NCBI RefSeq assembly: GCF_027925385.1
Contig: NZ_AP027142.1
Span: 1,036,001 to 1,100,000 of the forward strand
Source: Methylocystis iwaonis
GTDB lineage: Bacteria; Pseudomonadota; Alphaproteobacteria; Rhizobiales; Beijerinckiaceae
Length of the DNA stretch: 64,000 bases
Direction of reading: 5' to 3'
In this document: in pieces, positions 45,020 to 55,426 of the stretch
Layout: every line of letters begins with the position of its first letter
Numbering within the stretch: position 1 is the stretch's first letter
Notes under the pieces: generated by a model
What the model was told of the DNA's origin: nothing
The model's database searches: none
Seen by the model: only the letters and a program-made list of their open reading frames with translations
Position numbers and translations under genes: made by a program

Positions 45020-46120
45020 TCACGCCCCCGGAATGACCCCGATGCGCTGCAGGAACCAGAAGGCGCCGGCGAGCGCGATCAGCCCGGAGAGGGCGTAGAC
45101 GAGCTTGTCGTGGCGTTTTCCGTCGGTGTGGCGGTCGATGTAGAACAGGATCGGCAGCACCGCCATGACGATGGCGATCTGGCCGGCTTCGACGCCGATG
45201 TTGAAGGCCGCCAGCGCCGGCACGACCGCGCCCTGCGGAACGCCCATCTCGGTCAGCGCCGAGGCGAAGCCGAAGCCGTGGATGAAGCCGAAGAGAAAGG
45301 TGTTGCGCCAACGCTGGTCAATTTTGCGCGACCAGAAATTCTCCGCCGCGACGAAGATGATCGAGGCGGCGATCAGCGCTTCGGTCAGCGACGAGGGCAG
45401 GGTGAAGATATTGAGCGCCGCGAGCGATAGCGTGATCGAGTGCGAGATGGTGAAGGCCGTGACGATCTTCACCACGGGCATGACGCTATGCGCCCAGAGG
45501 ATCAGCGCGAAGAGGAAGCAGAGGTGGTCGTAGCCCGTGACGATATGCTCGACGCCCGCCTCGAAGAATTTCACCATGAGCTGGCCGGTCGTCTCCATGG
45601 GCTGCGAGAGGTCGAGCGGCGGGTTTTGCGGATAGAGCATGGTCTCGCCGGCGTTCTCGCCGTTGAGCGTGACGAGATGCTTGCCCTTGGAGCCCTGGGC
45701 GGCGAGAAGCTTGGTCGCGTCGTAGAAGGCCTTGCCGGTCGTCCCCGAGCAGTCGAAGCGCATCACGATCAGGGCGCTGTCCTGGTTCGTCGGGTCTTCG
45801 CCGGCCTTCTCGACCTTGGCGAGGCAGGCGCGGCCGGCCTCGTCGCGCATGGCGACGCGCTTGGCGACGAATTTGCCGATCTCCTCCTCCAGCACGCCGG
45901 GCGGCGAGAGATCGACGCCGGCGCGCTCGTCCATCGTGTCCTGGAACATGCGCTCGAGGTCGGTCGCGAGGAAGCCGACGTCCACCACATAGACGCGGTT
46001 TGGCTGCGGCGTGATTTTGGCGGTGGAAATGTCCGGCGTATGCGCCAGCGCCGGCGCGGCAAGCCCGATCCCCATGCAGAAGAGTAGAAGGGCGGCCAGT
46101 CTCCTCCCGAACCCGGTCAT
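45020..46120 (-). CDS. hupE: HupE/UreJ-type membrane protein (putative nickel transporter)
   Basis: A 366-aa protein with a signal peptide (MTGFGRRLAALLLFCMGIGL, cleavage near APALAH), a periplasmic domain of about 160 residues, and a C-terminal membrane part with six or so helices. The HupE/UreJ signature is seen in HIVTGYDHLCFLFALIL and FGFIHGFGFASAL, where His and Asp residues would meet nickel. The ATG at 46120 has AAGGAAC before it; the longer frame to 46789 is antisense to nikR. Divergent from nikR, so a nickel role is likely. Confidence 0.85.
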   Translation of the reverse strand: MTGFGRRLAALLLFCMGIGLAAPALAHTPDISTAKITPQPNRVYVVDVGFLATDLERMFQDTMDERAGVDLSPPGVLEEEIGKFVAKRVAMRDEAGRACLAKVEKAGEDPTNQDSALIVMRFDCSGTTGKAFYDATKLLAAQGSKGKHLVTLNGENAGETMLYPQNPPLDLSQPMETTGQLMVKFFEAGVEHIVTGYDHLCFLFALILWAHSVMPVVKIVTAFTISHSITLSLAALNIFTLPSSLTEALIAASIIFVAAENFWSRKIDQRWRNTFLFGFIHGFGFASALTEMGVPQGAVVPALAAFNIGVEAGQIAIVMAVLPILFYIDRHTDGKRHDKLVYALSGLIALAGAFWFLQRIGVIPGA

Positions 46121-46285
46121 CTCGACGTTCCTTTTTGTTATGGTTGGCGCGCACCATGCCAAAGGCGCTTCGCCCCGACAAGGCCAAGTGATAAGGGCGG
46201 AGCGAATCGCCCGAGCGTTGCGGCGCAGGGAAGGCGAAGCTAGAAGGCTCGTCGGATGCGGGCGGCGGCCATTGCGGGAAAGACG

Positions 46286-46741
46286 ATGCAGCGCGTGACG
46301 GTGACGATCGACGACGAGCTGATGAGCGCGCTCGATCTCTACATGGAGGCCGGCGGCCATCGGAACCGCTCGGAAGCCGTGCGCGACCTCGTGCGGGCGG
46401 GGTTGCTCAAAGAGCCCAAGGTTGACGACGAGGCGCGCAATTGCGTGGCCGCGCTCGTCTATGTCTATGACCACGAGACCCGGCAGCTCTCCAAAAAGCT
46501 CGTTCACGACCATCACAGCCACGCCGATATGTCCATCGCGACGCTGCATGTGCATCTCGATGAAGCCAGTTGTCTCGAAGTCTCGCTGCTCAAGGGGCGG
46601 AAATCCGAGGTCGAGCATTTCGCGAGCCATCTCATCGGCGAGCGCGGCGTGCGTTATGGACAGCTTGTCGTGGTTCCCGCGCAGCCCGAGGATGAGAAGC
46701 CGTCTTTGGGGCCCGCCAGCGCGGGTCATGCGCATCGTTGA
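46286..46741 (+). CDS. nikR: Nickel-responsive regulator NikR
   Basis: A 151-aa ribbon-helix-helix repressor: the N-terminal DNA-binding part is MQRVTVTIDDELMSALD, followed by an ACT-like nickel domain. The high-affinity site matches E. coli spacing: His77, His88, His90 and Cys96. The ATG at 46286 is chosen from the family N-terminus and GGGAAAG before it. It lies between hupE and the His-rich TonB receptor, its likely targets. The C-terminal tail is longer than usual (ends GHAHR). Confidence 0.94.
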   Translation: MQRVTVTIDDELMSALDLYMEAGGHRNRSEAVRDLVRAGLLKEPKVDDEARNCVAALVYVYDHETRQLSKKLVHDHHSHADMSIATLHVHLDEASCLEVSLLKGRKSEVEHFASHLIGERGVRYGQLVVVPAQPEDEKPSLGPASAGHAHR

Positions 46742-46773
46742 TTTTTGCAACGCTGTATTTCTGTTGCAAAAAT
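46741..46773. promoter_or_regulatory. Large inverted repeat upstream of the TonB receptor; candidate NikR site
   Basis: ATTTTTGCAAC and GTTGCAAAAAT form perfect 11-bp arms around 11 bases, starting at the nikR stop and ending 105 bp before the receptor gene. The even symmetry and AT-rich ends suit an operator; a terminator for nikR is the other reading. Confidence 0.5.
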
Positions 46774-46878
46774 GTGACGTGATCCTCAATTTGGTTGCGG
46801 CGTCATTGACAGCCTGAACTTGGCGTAAGAAACTTTTAAAAAAAGATCACACGCATAAAGTTTGACTGGGGGAGGCTA

Positions 46879-49308
46879 ATGAAGCACCGTCTCACGTCCG
46901 TCTCTGTCTTCGCTATAGGGGCGGCTCTCGGCGTTTCCCCGGCTTTTGCGCAACAGGCGTTGCCGACGATCACCATCGGCCATACGCATGCCGTTTCCCA
47001 TACGCATGGCGGCAAGACGCACACCCACGAGGTTTACCACACCCATGTCGTGCCGGCGCCGCGTTTGACCGTCGCTCAGCCGGCGCCCGCCGCGCCGGCC
47101 GGCCCCACGCCGCCGCCGATCACCTCCTCGAGCGAGAAATTCTTCACCGGCAAGGAAGTCAATTCCATCCCCTTCGCGCGTCCGGGCGAGGCTCTGGAGA
47201 TCGTGCCCGGGCTTGCCGTCACCCAGCACTCGGGCGAGGGCAAGGCGAATCAGTATTATCTACGCGGCTTCAACCTCGACCACGGCAGCGACCTCGCGCT
47301 CTATCTCGATGGCATGCCGCTCAACATGCGCACGCATGGCCACGGGCAGGGCTATGCGGACGCCAATTTCATGATCCCAGAGCTGCTCGGCTATGTGCTC
47401 GCCCGCAAGGGGCCCTATGACGCGCAGGACGGCGATTTCTCCTCGGCCGGCTCGATCTATCTCCAATACAAAGACAAGATCGACAAGGGCTTCTATCAGT
47501 TCACCGGCGGCAGCTTCGGCTATGGCCGCGCGCTCGCCATCGCCCCCTATAAGGATTTTGCCGGCGGCTCGGCCTATGGCGCCGTCGAGTCGCAATATTA
47601 CAACGGGCCCTGGGAGCGCGGCGACAATCTGCGCCGCATCAACAGCGTGTTTCGCTGGCAGCGCGGCACGCAGGAAGACGGCGCGGCGGTCACCTTCATG
47701 GGCTACGCCAACCGCTGGTATTCGACGGATCAAATCCCCGAGCGGGCGGTCAATAGCGGGCTTCTCTCGCTCTGGGGCACGTTGAACCCGACGGACGGCG
47801 GCGACACCACCCGCTTCTCACTCTCGGGCCGATGGAGTCAGACTGAGGGCAATCATTCGAGCCGCGTCGAAGCCTATGTCGTGCGCTCCACGCTCGATCT
47901 CTACAACGACTTCACTTATTTCCTGTCGAACCAGAATCTCGGCGACCAGTTCAGCCAGTTCGACCGGCGCTGGATGGCGGGCGTCAATGCGCAGCACAAT
48001 ATCAAATGGGACAGTTTCGGCCTGCCGGTCGAGACGCGCATCGGCGCCCAGGGCCGCTATGACGATATTCGCCTCGGCTTGCAGAACGCGTTCCGCCGCA
48101 CGCCCTTCGAGACGGTCCGCAACGACGGCGTGGGCGAGGGCAGCATCAGCTTCTGGACCGATACGACCGTGCGTTGGACGCCCTGGCTGAAAACGGTCAC
48201 GGGCGGGCGCTTCGATTATTTCAACGCCAACGTCAATTCATTGCAGTCGCTTTGGGGTTCTCCTGTCGTTGCGACGAGCGCGGGCCTGCCCGCCTTTCTC
48301 TGGACCGGGCCCTTCAACAGCGGCTCGAAAGACTCGGCCCTCTTCAGCCCCAAAGCCTCGATCATCCTCGGGCCCTGGGCGAAGACGGAGCTCTTCGCCA
48401 ACTACGGCGAAGGCTTCCATTCGACCGACGCGCGCGGGACGGTGCAGCGTTTCTCGACCTCGGAGCTTTCCGACCAGGATAGTTTCTCGGTTGTCGCGCC
48501 CATTCCGCTGCTGGTGAAGTCGCGGGGCGCCGAGATCGGCGCGCGCACCAAATTCATCGAGGGTCTCGATTCGAGCGTCAGCTTCTTCTGGCTCAATCTC
48601 GACTCCGAGAACCAATTCGAAGGCGACAGCGGCACGACGACATACGGCCGTCCGAGCCGCCGCTACGGCGTCGAAATCGCCAACCATTACCGTCCCGTGT
48701 CCTGGATCAATTTCGACGGCGACGTCGCGCTGGTGCATGCGCGCTATCGCGGCTTCGACACAGGCCAGGCGCTCGCCTACGCCGATCTGCTGACGCCGGA
48801 GGCTCTCCCTTACGGAACCTTCCTCGGCAATGCGCCGGGCAATTTCCTTCAAAATTCCGTCGCCATAACGGCCATGGGCGGGCTGGAGATCGGCGAGGCG
48901 ACGGGCTGGTTCGGGGCGATCAAATATCGCTACATCGGCCCCCGCCCGCTGACCGAGGACGGCTATCTGAAGTCGCCGGCGACGGGCACGGTCAACGCCA
49001 GGCTCGGCTATCGCTGGGCGGACGGCTGGCGCCTGCAGCTCGACGCCTTCAACATCTTCAATTCGCGCTCCGACCAGATCACCTATGGCTATGGCTCGCT
49101 GCTGCCGAGCGATCCGCTCTACGGCCAATGCCGCGCGGGCGTCGCGCCGAGCGCGGTCTGCGGCGTCGGCGTGATGGACCGCCACTTCAAGCCCGTGGAG
49201 CCGCCAGCGGTGCGTGTGACCTTCTCGGGGCCGCTGAATTTCGACGGCGGGCCGGTGACGACCCTGCCGAATTTCGCCGAGCCGTTTGGGGCGCTTGCGA
49301 AAAACTGA
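46879..49308 (+). CDS. TonB-dependent outer-membrane receptor, His-rich N-terminus (putative nickel receptor)
   Basis: An 809-aa receptor with a signal peptide (ending AFAQQ, about residue 24), a plug domain (from about 95; PGLAVTQHSGEGKANQYYLR and LDGMPLNMRTHGHGQGYAD) and a large beta-barrel ending in LNFDGGPVT and LPNFAEPFGALAKN. The segment just after the signal peptide contains four HTH pairs (His35/37, 41/43, 48/50, 54/56) spaced 6-7 residues apart, which is unusual and suggests metal capture in the periplasm. GGGGGAGG precedes the ATG. Position after nikR implies nickel; other metals remain possible. Confidence 0.9.
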   Translation: MKHRLTSVSVFAIGAALGVSPAFAQQALPTITIGHTHAVSHTHGGKTHTHEVYHTHVVPAPRLTVAQPAPAAPAGPTPPPITSSSEKFFTGKEVNSIPFARPGEALEIVPGLAVTQHSGEGKANQYYLRGFNLDHGSDLALYLDGMPLNMRTHGHGQGYADANFMIPELLGYVLARKGPYDAQDGDFSSAGSIYLQYKDKIDKGFYQFTGGSFGYGRALAIAPYKDFAGGSAYGAVESQYYNGPWERGDNLRRINSVFRWQRGTQEDGAAVTFMGYANRWYSTDQIPERAVNSGLLSLWGTLNPTDGGDTTRFSLSGRWSQTEGNHSSRVEAYVVRSTLDLYNDFTYFLSNQNLGDQFSQFDRRWMAGVNAQHNIKWDSFGLPVETRIGAQGRYDDIRLGLQNAFRRTPFETVRNDGVGEGSISFWTDTTVRWTPWLKTVTGGRFDYFNANVNSLQSLWGSPVVATSAGLPAFLWTGPFNSGSKDSALFSPKASIILGPWAKTELFANYGEGFHSTDARGTVQRFSTSELSDQDSFSVVAPIPLLVKSRGAEIGARTKFIEGLDSSVSFFWLNLDSENQFEGDSGTTTYGRPSRRYGVEIANHYRPVSWINFDGDVALVHARYRGFDTGQALAYADLLTPEALPYGTFLGNAPGNFLQNSVAITAMGGLEIGEATGWFGAIKYRYIGPRPLTEDGYLKSPATGTVNARLGYRWADGWRLQLDAFNIFNSRSDQITYGYGSLLPSDPLYGQCRAGVAPSAVCGVGVMDRHFKPVEPPAVRVTFSGPLNFDGGPVTTLPNFAEPFGALAKN

Positions 49309-49369
49309 GGGTTGCGATCGCGGTCGCGGCTATTTGGGGAAGCGAGTCGCAAATAAGCCGCCGCCGCAT

Positions 49370-49669
49370 CTAGGCGCGTTTGCGCTCCTGCATGTAACTG
49401 CGCAAGACGGCGTTGATGCGCCGTTGATAGCCAGGCCCTTCCGACTTGAAAAAGTCGATCAGGTCCTGGTCCAGGCGGATCGAGATGGCCTGCTTCTTCG
49501 GCGGAACGACGAGTTCCGCCTTGCTCCAGTCGATCGGTTCATATTCCGCCCAATCGGGATCGCTCGCGATCGCGGCGTCCTTTTCCGCGTCGCCCATATC
49601 CCGGATGGGTCTTTTTTTTCGAGCGCCGTCTTCAAGAGGCGTCGCTGCAAAGCTTGTTGTAGGTTTCAC
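49370..49669 (-). CDS. brnA: BrnA antitoxin
   Basis: A 99-aa protein whose C-terminal part is a ribbon-helix-helix of the BrnA type (ISIRLDQDLIDFFKSEGPGY, then QRRINAVLRSYM). The N-terminal region would wrap the BrnT toxin. Its 5' end overlaps the brnT remnant by 38 bp, as in the usual brnT-brnA order. The toxin here is broken. Confidence 0.9.
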   Translation of the reverse strand: MKPTTSFAATPLEDGARKKRPIRDMGDAEKDAAIASDPDWAEYEPIDWSKAELVVPPKKQAISIRLDQDLIDFFKSEGPGYQRRINAVLRSYMQERKRA

Positions 49670-49923
49670 GTTCCTTGGTCCTCGCCACTCGGGTCGAGAT
49701 GATGCGCGTCCGTTCGTTCCGTTCGGTGCAGACTACCGCGACCACCCGACCCGCCGCGGAGCCGACTGCGATCCAGCGAACTTCACCGTTTCGTTCACGG
49801 GATCCGCAGATAGGGCCCCTCGAACACTTCAATCGCCGTTTCGAAGTCGATGCCGTGTTTCTCCCAGTTCGCCTCATTCTTTGCCGGGTCCCATTCGAAG
49901 GCCCCAAAATGGACGCCTGCCAT
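49632..49923 (-). pseudogene. brnT: brnT toxin, frameshifted
   Basis: The ATG at 49923 opens a good BrnT N-terminus (FEWDPAKNEANWEKHGIDFE, then TAIEVFEGP) that hits a stop at 49795-49797. The rest of the toxin (RERNGEVRWIAVG, then VVCTERNERTRIISTRVA) continues in another frame to 49632. A frame change near 49800 explains this. The active His/Arg side of the RNase is therefore lost or cannot be made as a single protein. Confidence 0.82.
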
Positions 49924-50094
49924 AGATTTCACCTATGATTTTTGCACCGGAGATGCGGCGCATATCAGTGATTTTTTTGAAAATTATCGCTTCGGAGAAG
50001 TGGCGTGGCGCAAAATCGCATATATAATCGTATATACGCCCTGCCTGGAGTCAAGTCCATTTGCCTCGACCGTTTGGGCCTGTAGAAGACAGCT

Positions 50095-52002
50095 ATGCGC
50101 TTCTCCCCCTCCTTCCTCGACGAAATCCGGGCGCGCGTGCCCGTCTCCGAGGTGGTGCGCCATAAGGTGAAGCTCAAGAAGCAGGGGCGCGAGTGGCGCG
50201 GGCTCTCGCCCTTCAACGCCGAGAAGACGCCTTCCTTTTACGTCAACGACCAGAAGATGCGCTGGTTCGATTTCTCGGCCGGCAAGAGTGGCGACATCTT
50301 CGATTTTCTCACGGAATCCGAAGGGGCCTCTTTCCCCGAGGCTGTCGAGCGGTTGGCGGCCATGGCGGGCCTGCCTATGCCTCTCGAAACGAACGAGCAG
50401 CGGGTCGAGGAGCAAAAGCGCGCGACGCTGCAAGAGGTTTCGGAATGGGCGGCCGAATTCTTCCAAAAACAGCTCGCGGCCCCCGCCGGGCGCGAGGCGC
50501 GCGCCTATCTCGATCGCCGGCAGGTCTCCGCCGCCTCGCGCGAAAAATTCCGCCTCGGCTTCGCGCCGGCCGAACGCCATGCGCTGCGCGACTATCTCGC
50601 GGGCAAGGGGGCGACGGTCGAGACCATGATCGAGGCCGGGCTCCTTATCCATGGCGACGACATCCCGGTTCCCTACGACCGTTTTCGTAATCGCGTGATG
50701 TTCCCGATCTGCGACCGGGGCGGGCGGGTCATCGCTTTCGGCGGGCGCGCCATGGAAGCGGACGCACAGGCGAAATATCTGAACTCCCCCGAGACGCCGC
50801 TTTTCCATAAAGGCGCCACGCTCTACAATCTCCACAACGCCCGCAAAGCCGCCCATGACGCGGGGACGGTCATCGCCGTCGAGGGCTATATGGACGTCAT
50901 CGCCCTCACGGCGGCCGGGTTCGCGCATGCCGTCGCGCCGCTCGGCACCGCGCTGACGCCCGAACAATGCAATCTCCTGTGGCGCATGGCCGAGGAGCCC
51001 ATCCTCTGTTTCGACGGCGACAAGGCGGGGCTCAAGGCGGCCTTCCGCGCGGTCGATACGGCGCTGCCGCTCATTGGTCCCGGCAAGACGCTGCGCTTCG
51101 TGCTGCTGCCGGATGGGCAGGACCCGGACGAATTATTGCGCGCCGGCGGCCCGGGCGCCGTGCAGCAGGCGGTGAGCCAGACCTTGCCGCTCGTCGATCT
51201 GCTCTGGATGCGCGAGACCGAGGGCGTCGCCCTCGATACGCCCGAGCGTCGGGCCGGGCTCGAACGGCGCTTGCGCGAGATCGCCGGCCAGATCGGCGAC
51301 GAAACTTTGCGCCGCTACTATGGCGAGGAATTGCGCGACCGCCTCGGCCGCCTTTTCGGCCGCGCGCCGGCGGCGCCGGCCAGGGGGCGCGATTTTACCC
51401 CACGGCGCAGCGGGGCCTACCGTCCCGGCGCAACGGAGGCGGGGCCAGTCCGGATCAGCCAATCGCTCGCCAATTCCCCGCTCTTTCGCGGCGTCAAGCC
51501 GCCGATCGCGCCGCGCGACGCCCTGATTCTGCTCATTTTGATGAATCACCCGGACGTGCTCGCCGCCCAAGTCGAAGAAGTGGCGGGGCTGGAGTTTGCC
51601 TCGAACGAGGCCGCCGCCCTGCGCGACGCCTTCGTGCGCTGGACCGAAACCGGCGGCGGCGAACGCGCCGATCTAATGCAACACCTTGAAGAGTCGGGTC
51701 TTGGCGGCGTCGCGTCGCGGCTCGAGGGCATGGTTGCGCATGCCGCGCTCTGGAGCGTGCGGCCGGAGGCGTCGCCTGCCGACGCCGCGGAGAGCCTGCG
51801 TCAGGCTTTGGTCTTGCATCGCCGTTTCTGGGCGCTAAATAAGGAGCTTCGCGCGGTGGAAGCCCGACTGGCGGCGAACTCCAGCGAGCAAGATTTAGCG
51901 CGCCTGAGGGATATTCAAACGCAACTCTCCGCGCTAGATGGCGCGGAAGCGGCTCTGGAGGGGTTCGGCGCCTCTTCGGGCCGTTCGACGCGCTCGCTTT
52001 GA
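50095..52002 (+). CDS. dnaG: DNA primase
   Basis: A 635-aa replicative primase with the usual order: an N-terminal region, an RNA-polymerase core with TOPRIM (VIAVEGYMDVIAL, then FDGDKAGLKAA) and a C-terminal helicase-binding part. The N-terminus keeps the general frame of the zinc domain (GREWRGLSPFNAEKTPSFYV), but the four usual zinc ligands are missing: the Cys before PF is Ser, the His after is Asn, and the CFGC segment reads DFSAGKSGD. Upstream of rpoD, as in many bacteria. Confidence 0.96.
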   Translation: MRFSPSFLDEIRARVPVSEVVRHKVKLKKQGREWRGLSPFNAEKTPSFYVNDQKMRWFDFSAGKSGDIFDFLTESEGASFPEAVERLAAMAGLPMPLETNEQRVEEQKRATLQEVSEWAAEFFQKQLAAPAGREARAYLDRRQVSAASREKFRLGFAPAERHALRDYLAGKGATVETMIEAGLLIHGDDIPVPYDRFRNRVMFPICDRGGRVIAFGGRAMEADAQAKYLNSPETPLFHKGATLYNLHNARKAAHDAGTVIAVEGYMDVIALTAAGFAHAVAPLGTALTPEQCNLLWRMAEEPILCFDGDKAGLKAAFRAVDTALPLIGPGKTLRFVLLPDGQDPDELLRAGGPGAVQQAVSQTLPLVDLLWMRETEGVALDTPERRAGLERRLREIAGQIGDETLRRYYGEELRDRLGRLFGRAPAAPARGRDFTPRRSGAYRPGATEAGPVRISQSLANSPLFRGVKPPIAPRDALILLILMNHPDVLAAQVEEVAGLEFASNEAAALRDAFVRWTETGGGERADLMQHLEESGLGGVASRLEGMVAHAALWSVRPEASPADAAESLRQALVLHRRFWALNKELRAVEARLAANSSEQDLARLRDIQTQLSALDGAEAALEGFGASSGRSTRSL

Positions 52003-52209
52003 CTTTCTGGACCCAGCGCGCAATTTGAGTGTGGTTAGCGGGACTTTAAGACCCCGCGCGGAATGTGGAATACGAGCCGGCGCCTGGGCTTTTGGCCCGC
52101 GCCCGGGCAGGGGAAAGCCGGAGTTCGCGACCTCCGGCTCGATCGACAGATACGAGGCCTGGCCAGCAGCCCCATGAGGCGCTGCGGTCGGGAGCGTGTG
52201 GAGCTGTGT

Positions 52210-54228
<2,019 letters not shown>

Positions 54229-54249
54229 GTCCCAGTTAGGGAAGATAAT

Positions 54250-54306
54250 GCGAGCCTGAAGGCTCGCGGTCCAGAGGCGCCCAGGACCGCGAGCCTTCAG
54301 GCTCGC
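54250..54306. repeat. Perfect 23-bp inverted repeat after rpoD (repeat family E)
   Basis: Arms at 54250-54272 and 54284-54306 are perfect complements around 11 bases; each arm carries the GCCTGAAGGC-type palindrome also found at 3772-3826 and 22476-22498. A strong hairpin here could end rpoD transcription, though there is no T run. Confidence 0.85.
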
Positions 54307-54362
54307 TGCATCTCGCGAAAAACAACGCCGCCCTGGCGCGCGGCGTGTTATCATCCTGCGCC

Positions 54363-54974
54363 ATGAACCCGCATCTGCGACCAGACGCTTTGCCTCTCGT
54401 TACCCAGGCCGCCGACGGCATGCTCCGGCGGCGCTTCAGCGTGGGTGAGATCGAGGAGATGGTCCGCGTCGGCATTATCGACGCGGACGAGCGGTTTGAG
54501 CTGATCGGCGGGGAGGTCGTGCCCATGTCGCCAAAAGGCGCCCGGCATGAGTGGATCAAGGGCGAACTGAACCGGTTTTTCCAGCGCGCCGCGCCCGACC
54601 ATCTCGCGATCATCCCCGAGACAACGCTACGTCTCGACGCCTCCACCTTTATCGAGCCGGATTTCTGCGTCTTTCGGCGCGACTTGGATTTAACCGCGCT
54701 CGACGGCCCTGCCGTTTTGCTCGCAGTCGAGGTCGCGGATTCGAGCCTGAATTACGACAAGGGCCGCAAGATCGGCATTTACGCCGCCTATGGCGTTCGA
54801 GAAGTCTGGGTTGTCGACGCCCTACGAGCGACGATCTGGGCTCACCGCCATTTGGGGGCGGCAGGCTATGCGGAAATTATAGAGGCGCCGGCGAGCGCGG
54901 TGGTAACGCCGATGCTTGCGCCCGAGCTTGCTGTCCGCTTGGCGGATTTGGGCGTCGGCCCGGTTTCGGTTTGA
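54363..54974 (+). CDS. Uma2 family (DUF820) putative endonuclease
   Basis: A 203-aa protein of the PD-(D/E)XK fold: EPDFCVF, then LLAVEVADSSLNYD and GRKIGIYAAYGVREVWVVD match the Uma2 core. These proteins occur in many copies in cyanobacteria and other groups; their biological role is not known. The ATG at 54363 is chosen since the family starts near there; an in-frame ATG lies at 54345. Confidence 0.88.
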   Translation: MNPHLRPDALPLVTQAADGMLRRRFSVGEIEEMVRVGIIDADERFELIGGEVVPMSPKGARHEWIKGELNRFFQRAAPDHLAIIPETTLRLDASTFIEPDFCVFRRDLDLTALDGPAVLLAVEVADSSLNYDKGRKIGIYAAYGVREVWVVDALRATIWAHRHLGAAGYAEIIEAPASAVVTPMLAPELAVRLADLGVGPVSV

Positions 54975-55000
54975 TACGAGATCCGCTTGATCGGTTCGGT

Positions 55001-55102
55001 GTCATTCCCGACGCTCGCGAAGCGAGCGATCGGAAATTCAGAACCAAACCAGCGCTTTTGTGGCTCTGGATTCCCGATCGCGCTGCGCGCGTCGGGAATG
55101 AC
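55001..55102. repeat. Repeat family B, full copy
   Basis: GTCATTCCCGACGCTCGCGA to CGTCGGGAATGAC, with the inner CTCTGGATTCCCGATCGCGC hairpin; between the Uma2 gene and hicB. Confidence 0.9.
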
Positions 55103-55184
55103 AAGGCCGAATGCGAGCTGTTCAAACGGTAACGGTGTGAACGCCCGTCCGACCGTCGAGCCGTGAACAAGGCGCGATTTCGAT

Positions 55185-55394
55185 TCAGGCGTCGATATAC
55201 TCGGCGACTGCGACTGGCGCCGGAACCGGAAGCCCGTCCGCTTCGAGCCCCTCGATGTGGAAACGAATGGCGTCGCGGATCTCTTGCTTAATCTCTTCCA
55301 GCGTGGCGCCCGTGGCGATGCAACCGGGCAAATCTGGGACGTAGGCGGAGAAATTACCGGCTGCTTTTTCAATGACGATAGCGTAGCGCATCAT
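55185..55394 (-). CDS. hicB: HicB-like antitoxin, orphan
   Basis: A 69-aa protein with the HicB partial RNase-H-like fold (YAIVIEKAAGNFSAYVPDLP, then GCIATGATLEEIKQEIRDAI). No HicA double-stranded-RNA-binding-type toxin is present on either side, and it has no C-terminal helix-turn-helix, so it stands alone. Confidence 0.85.
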   Translation of the reverse strand: MMRYAIVIEKAAGNFSAYVPDLPGCIATGATLEEIKQEIRDAIRFHIEGLEADGLPVPAPVAVAEYIDA

Positions 55395-55426
55395 TTTTTC
55401 CTTTATGCCGGGCTATCAGCTTCCAG

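Noticed and set aside
44799..45311. Extension of the small gene at 44571-44798
   Set aside because: It would cross repeat A and enter the antisense of hupE; no similarity to coding sequence.
46121..46789. Upstream extension of hupE to 46789
   Set aside because: It would be antisense to nikR. The signal peptide and ribosome site at 46120 mark the true start.
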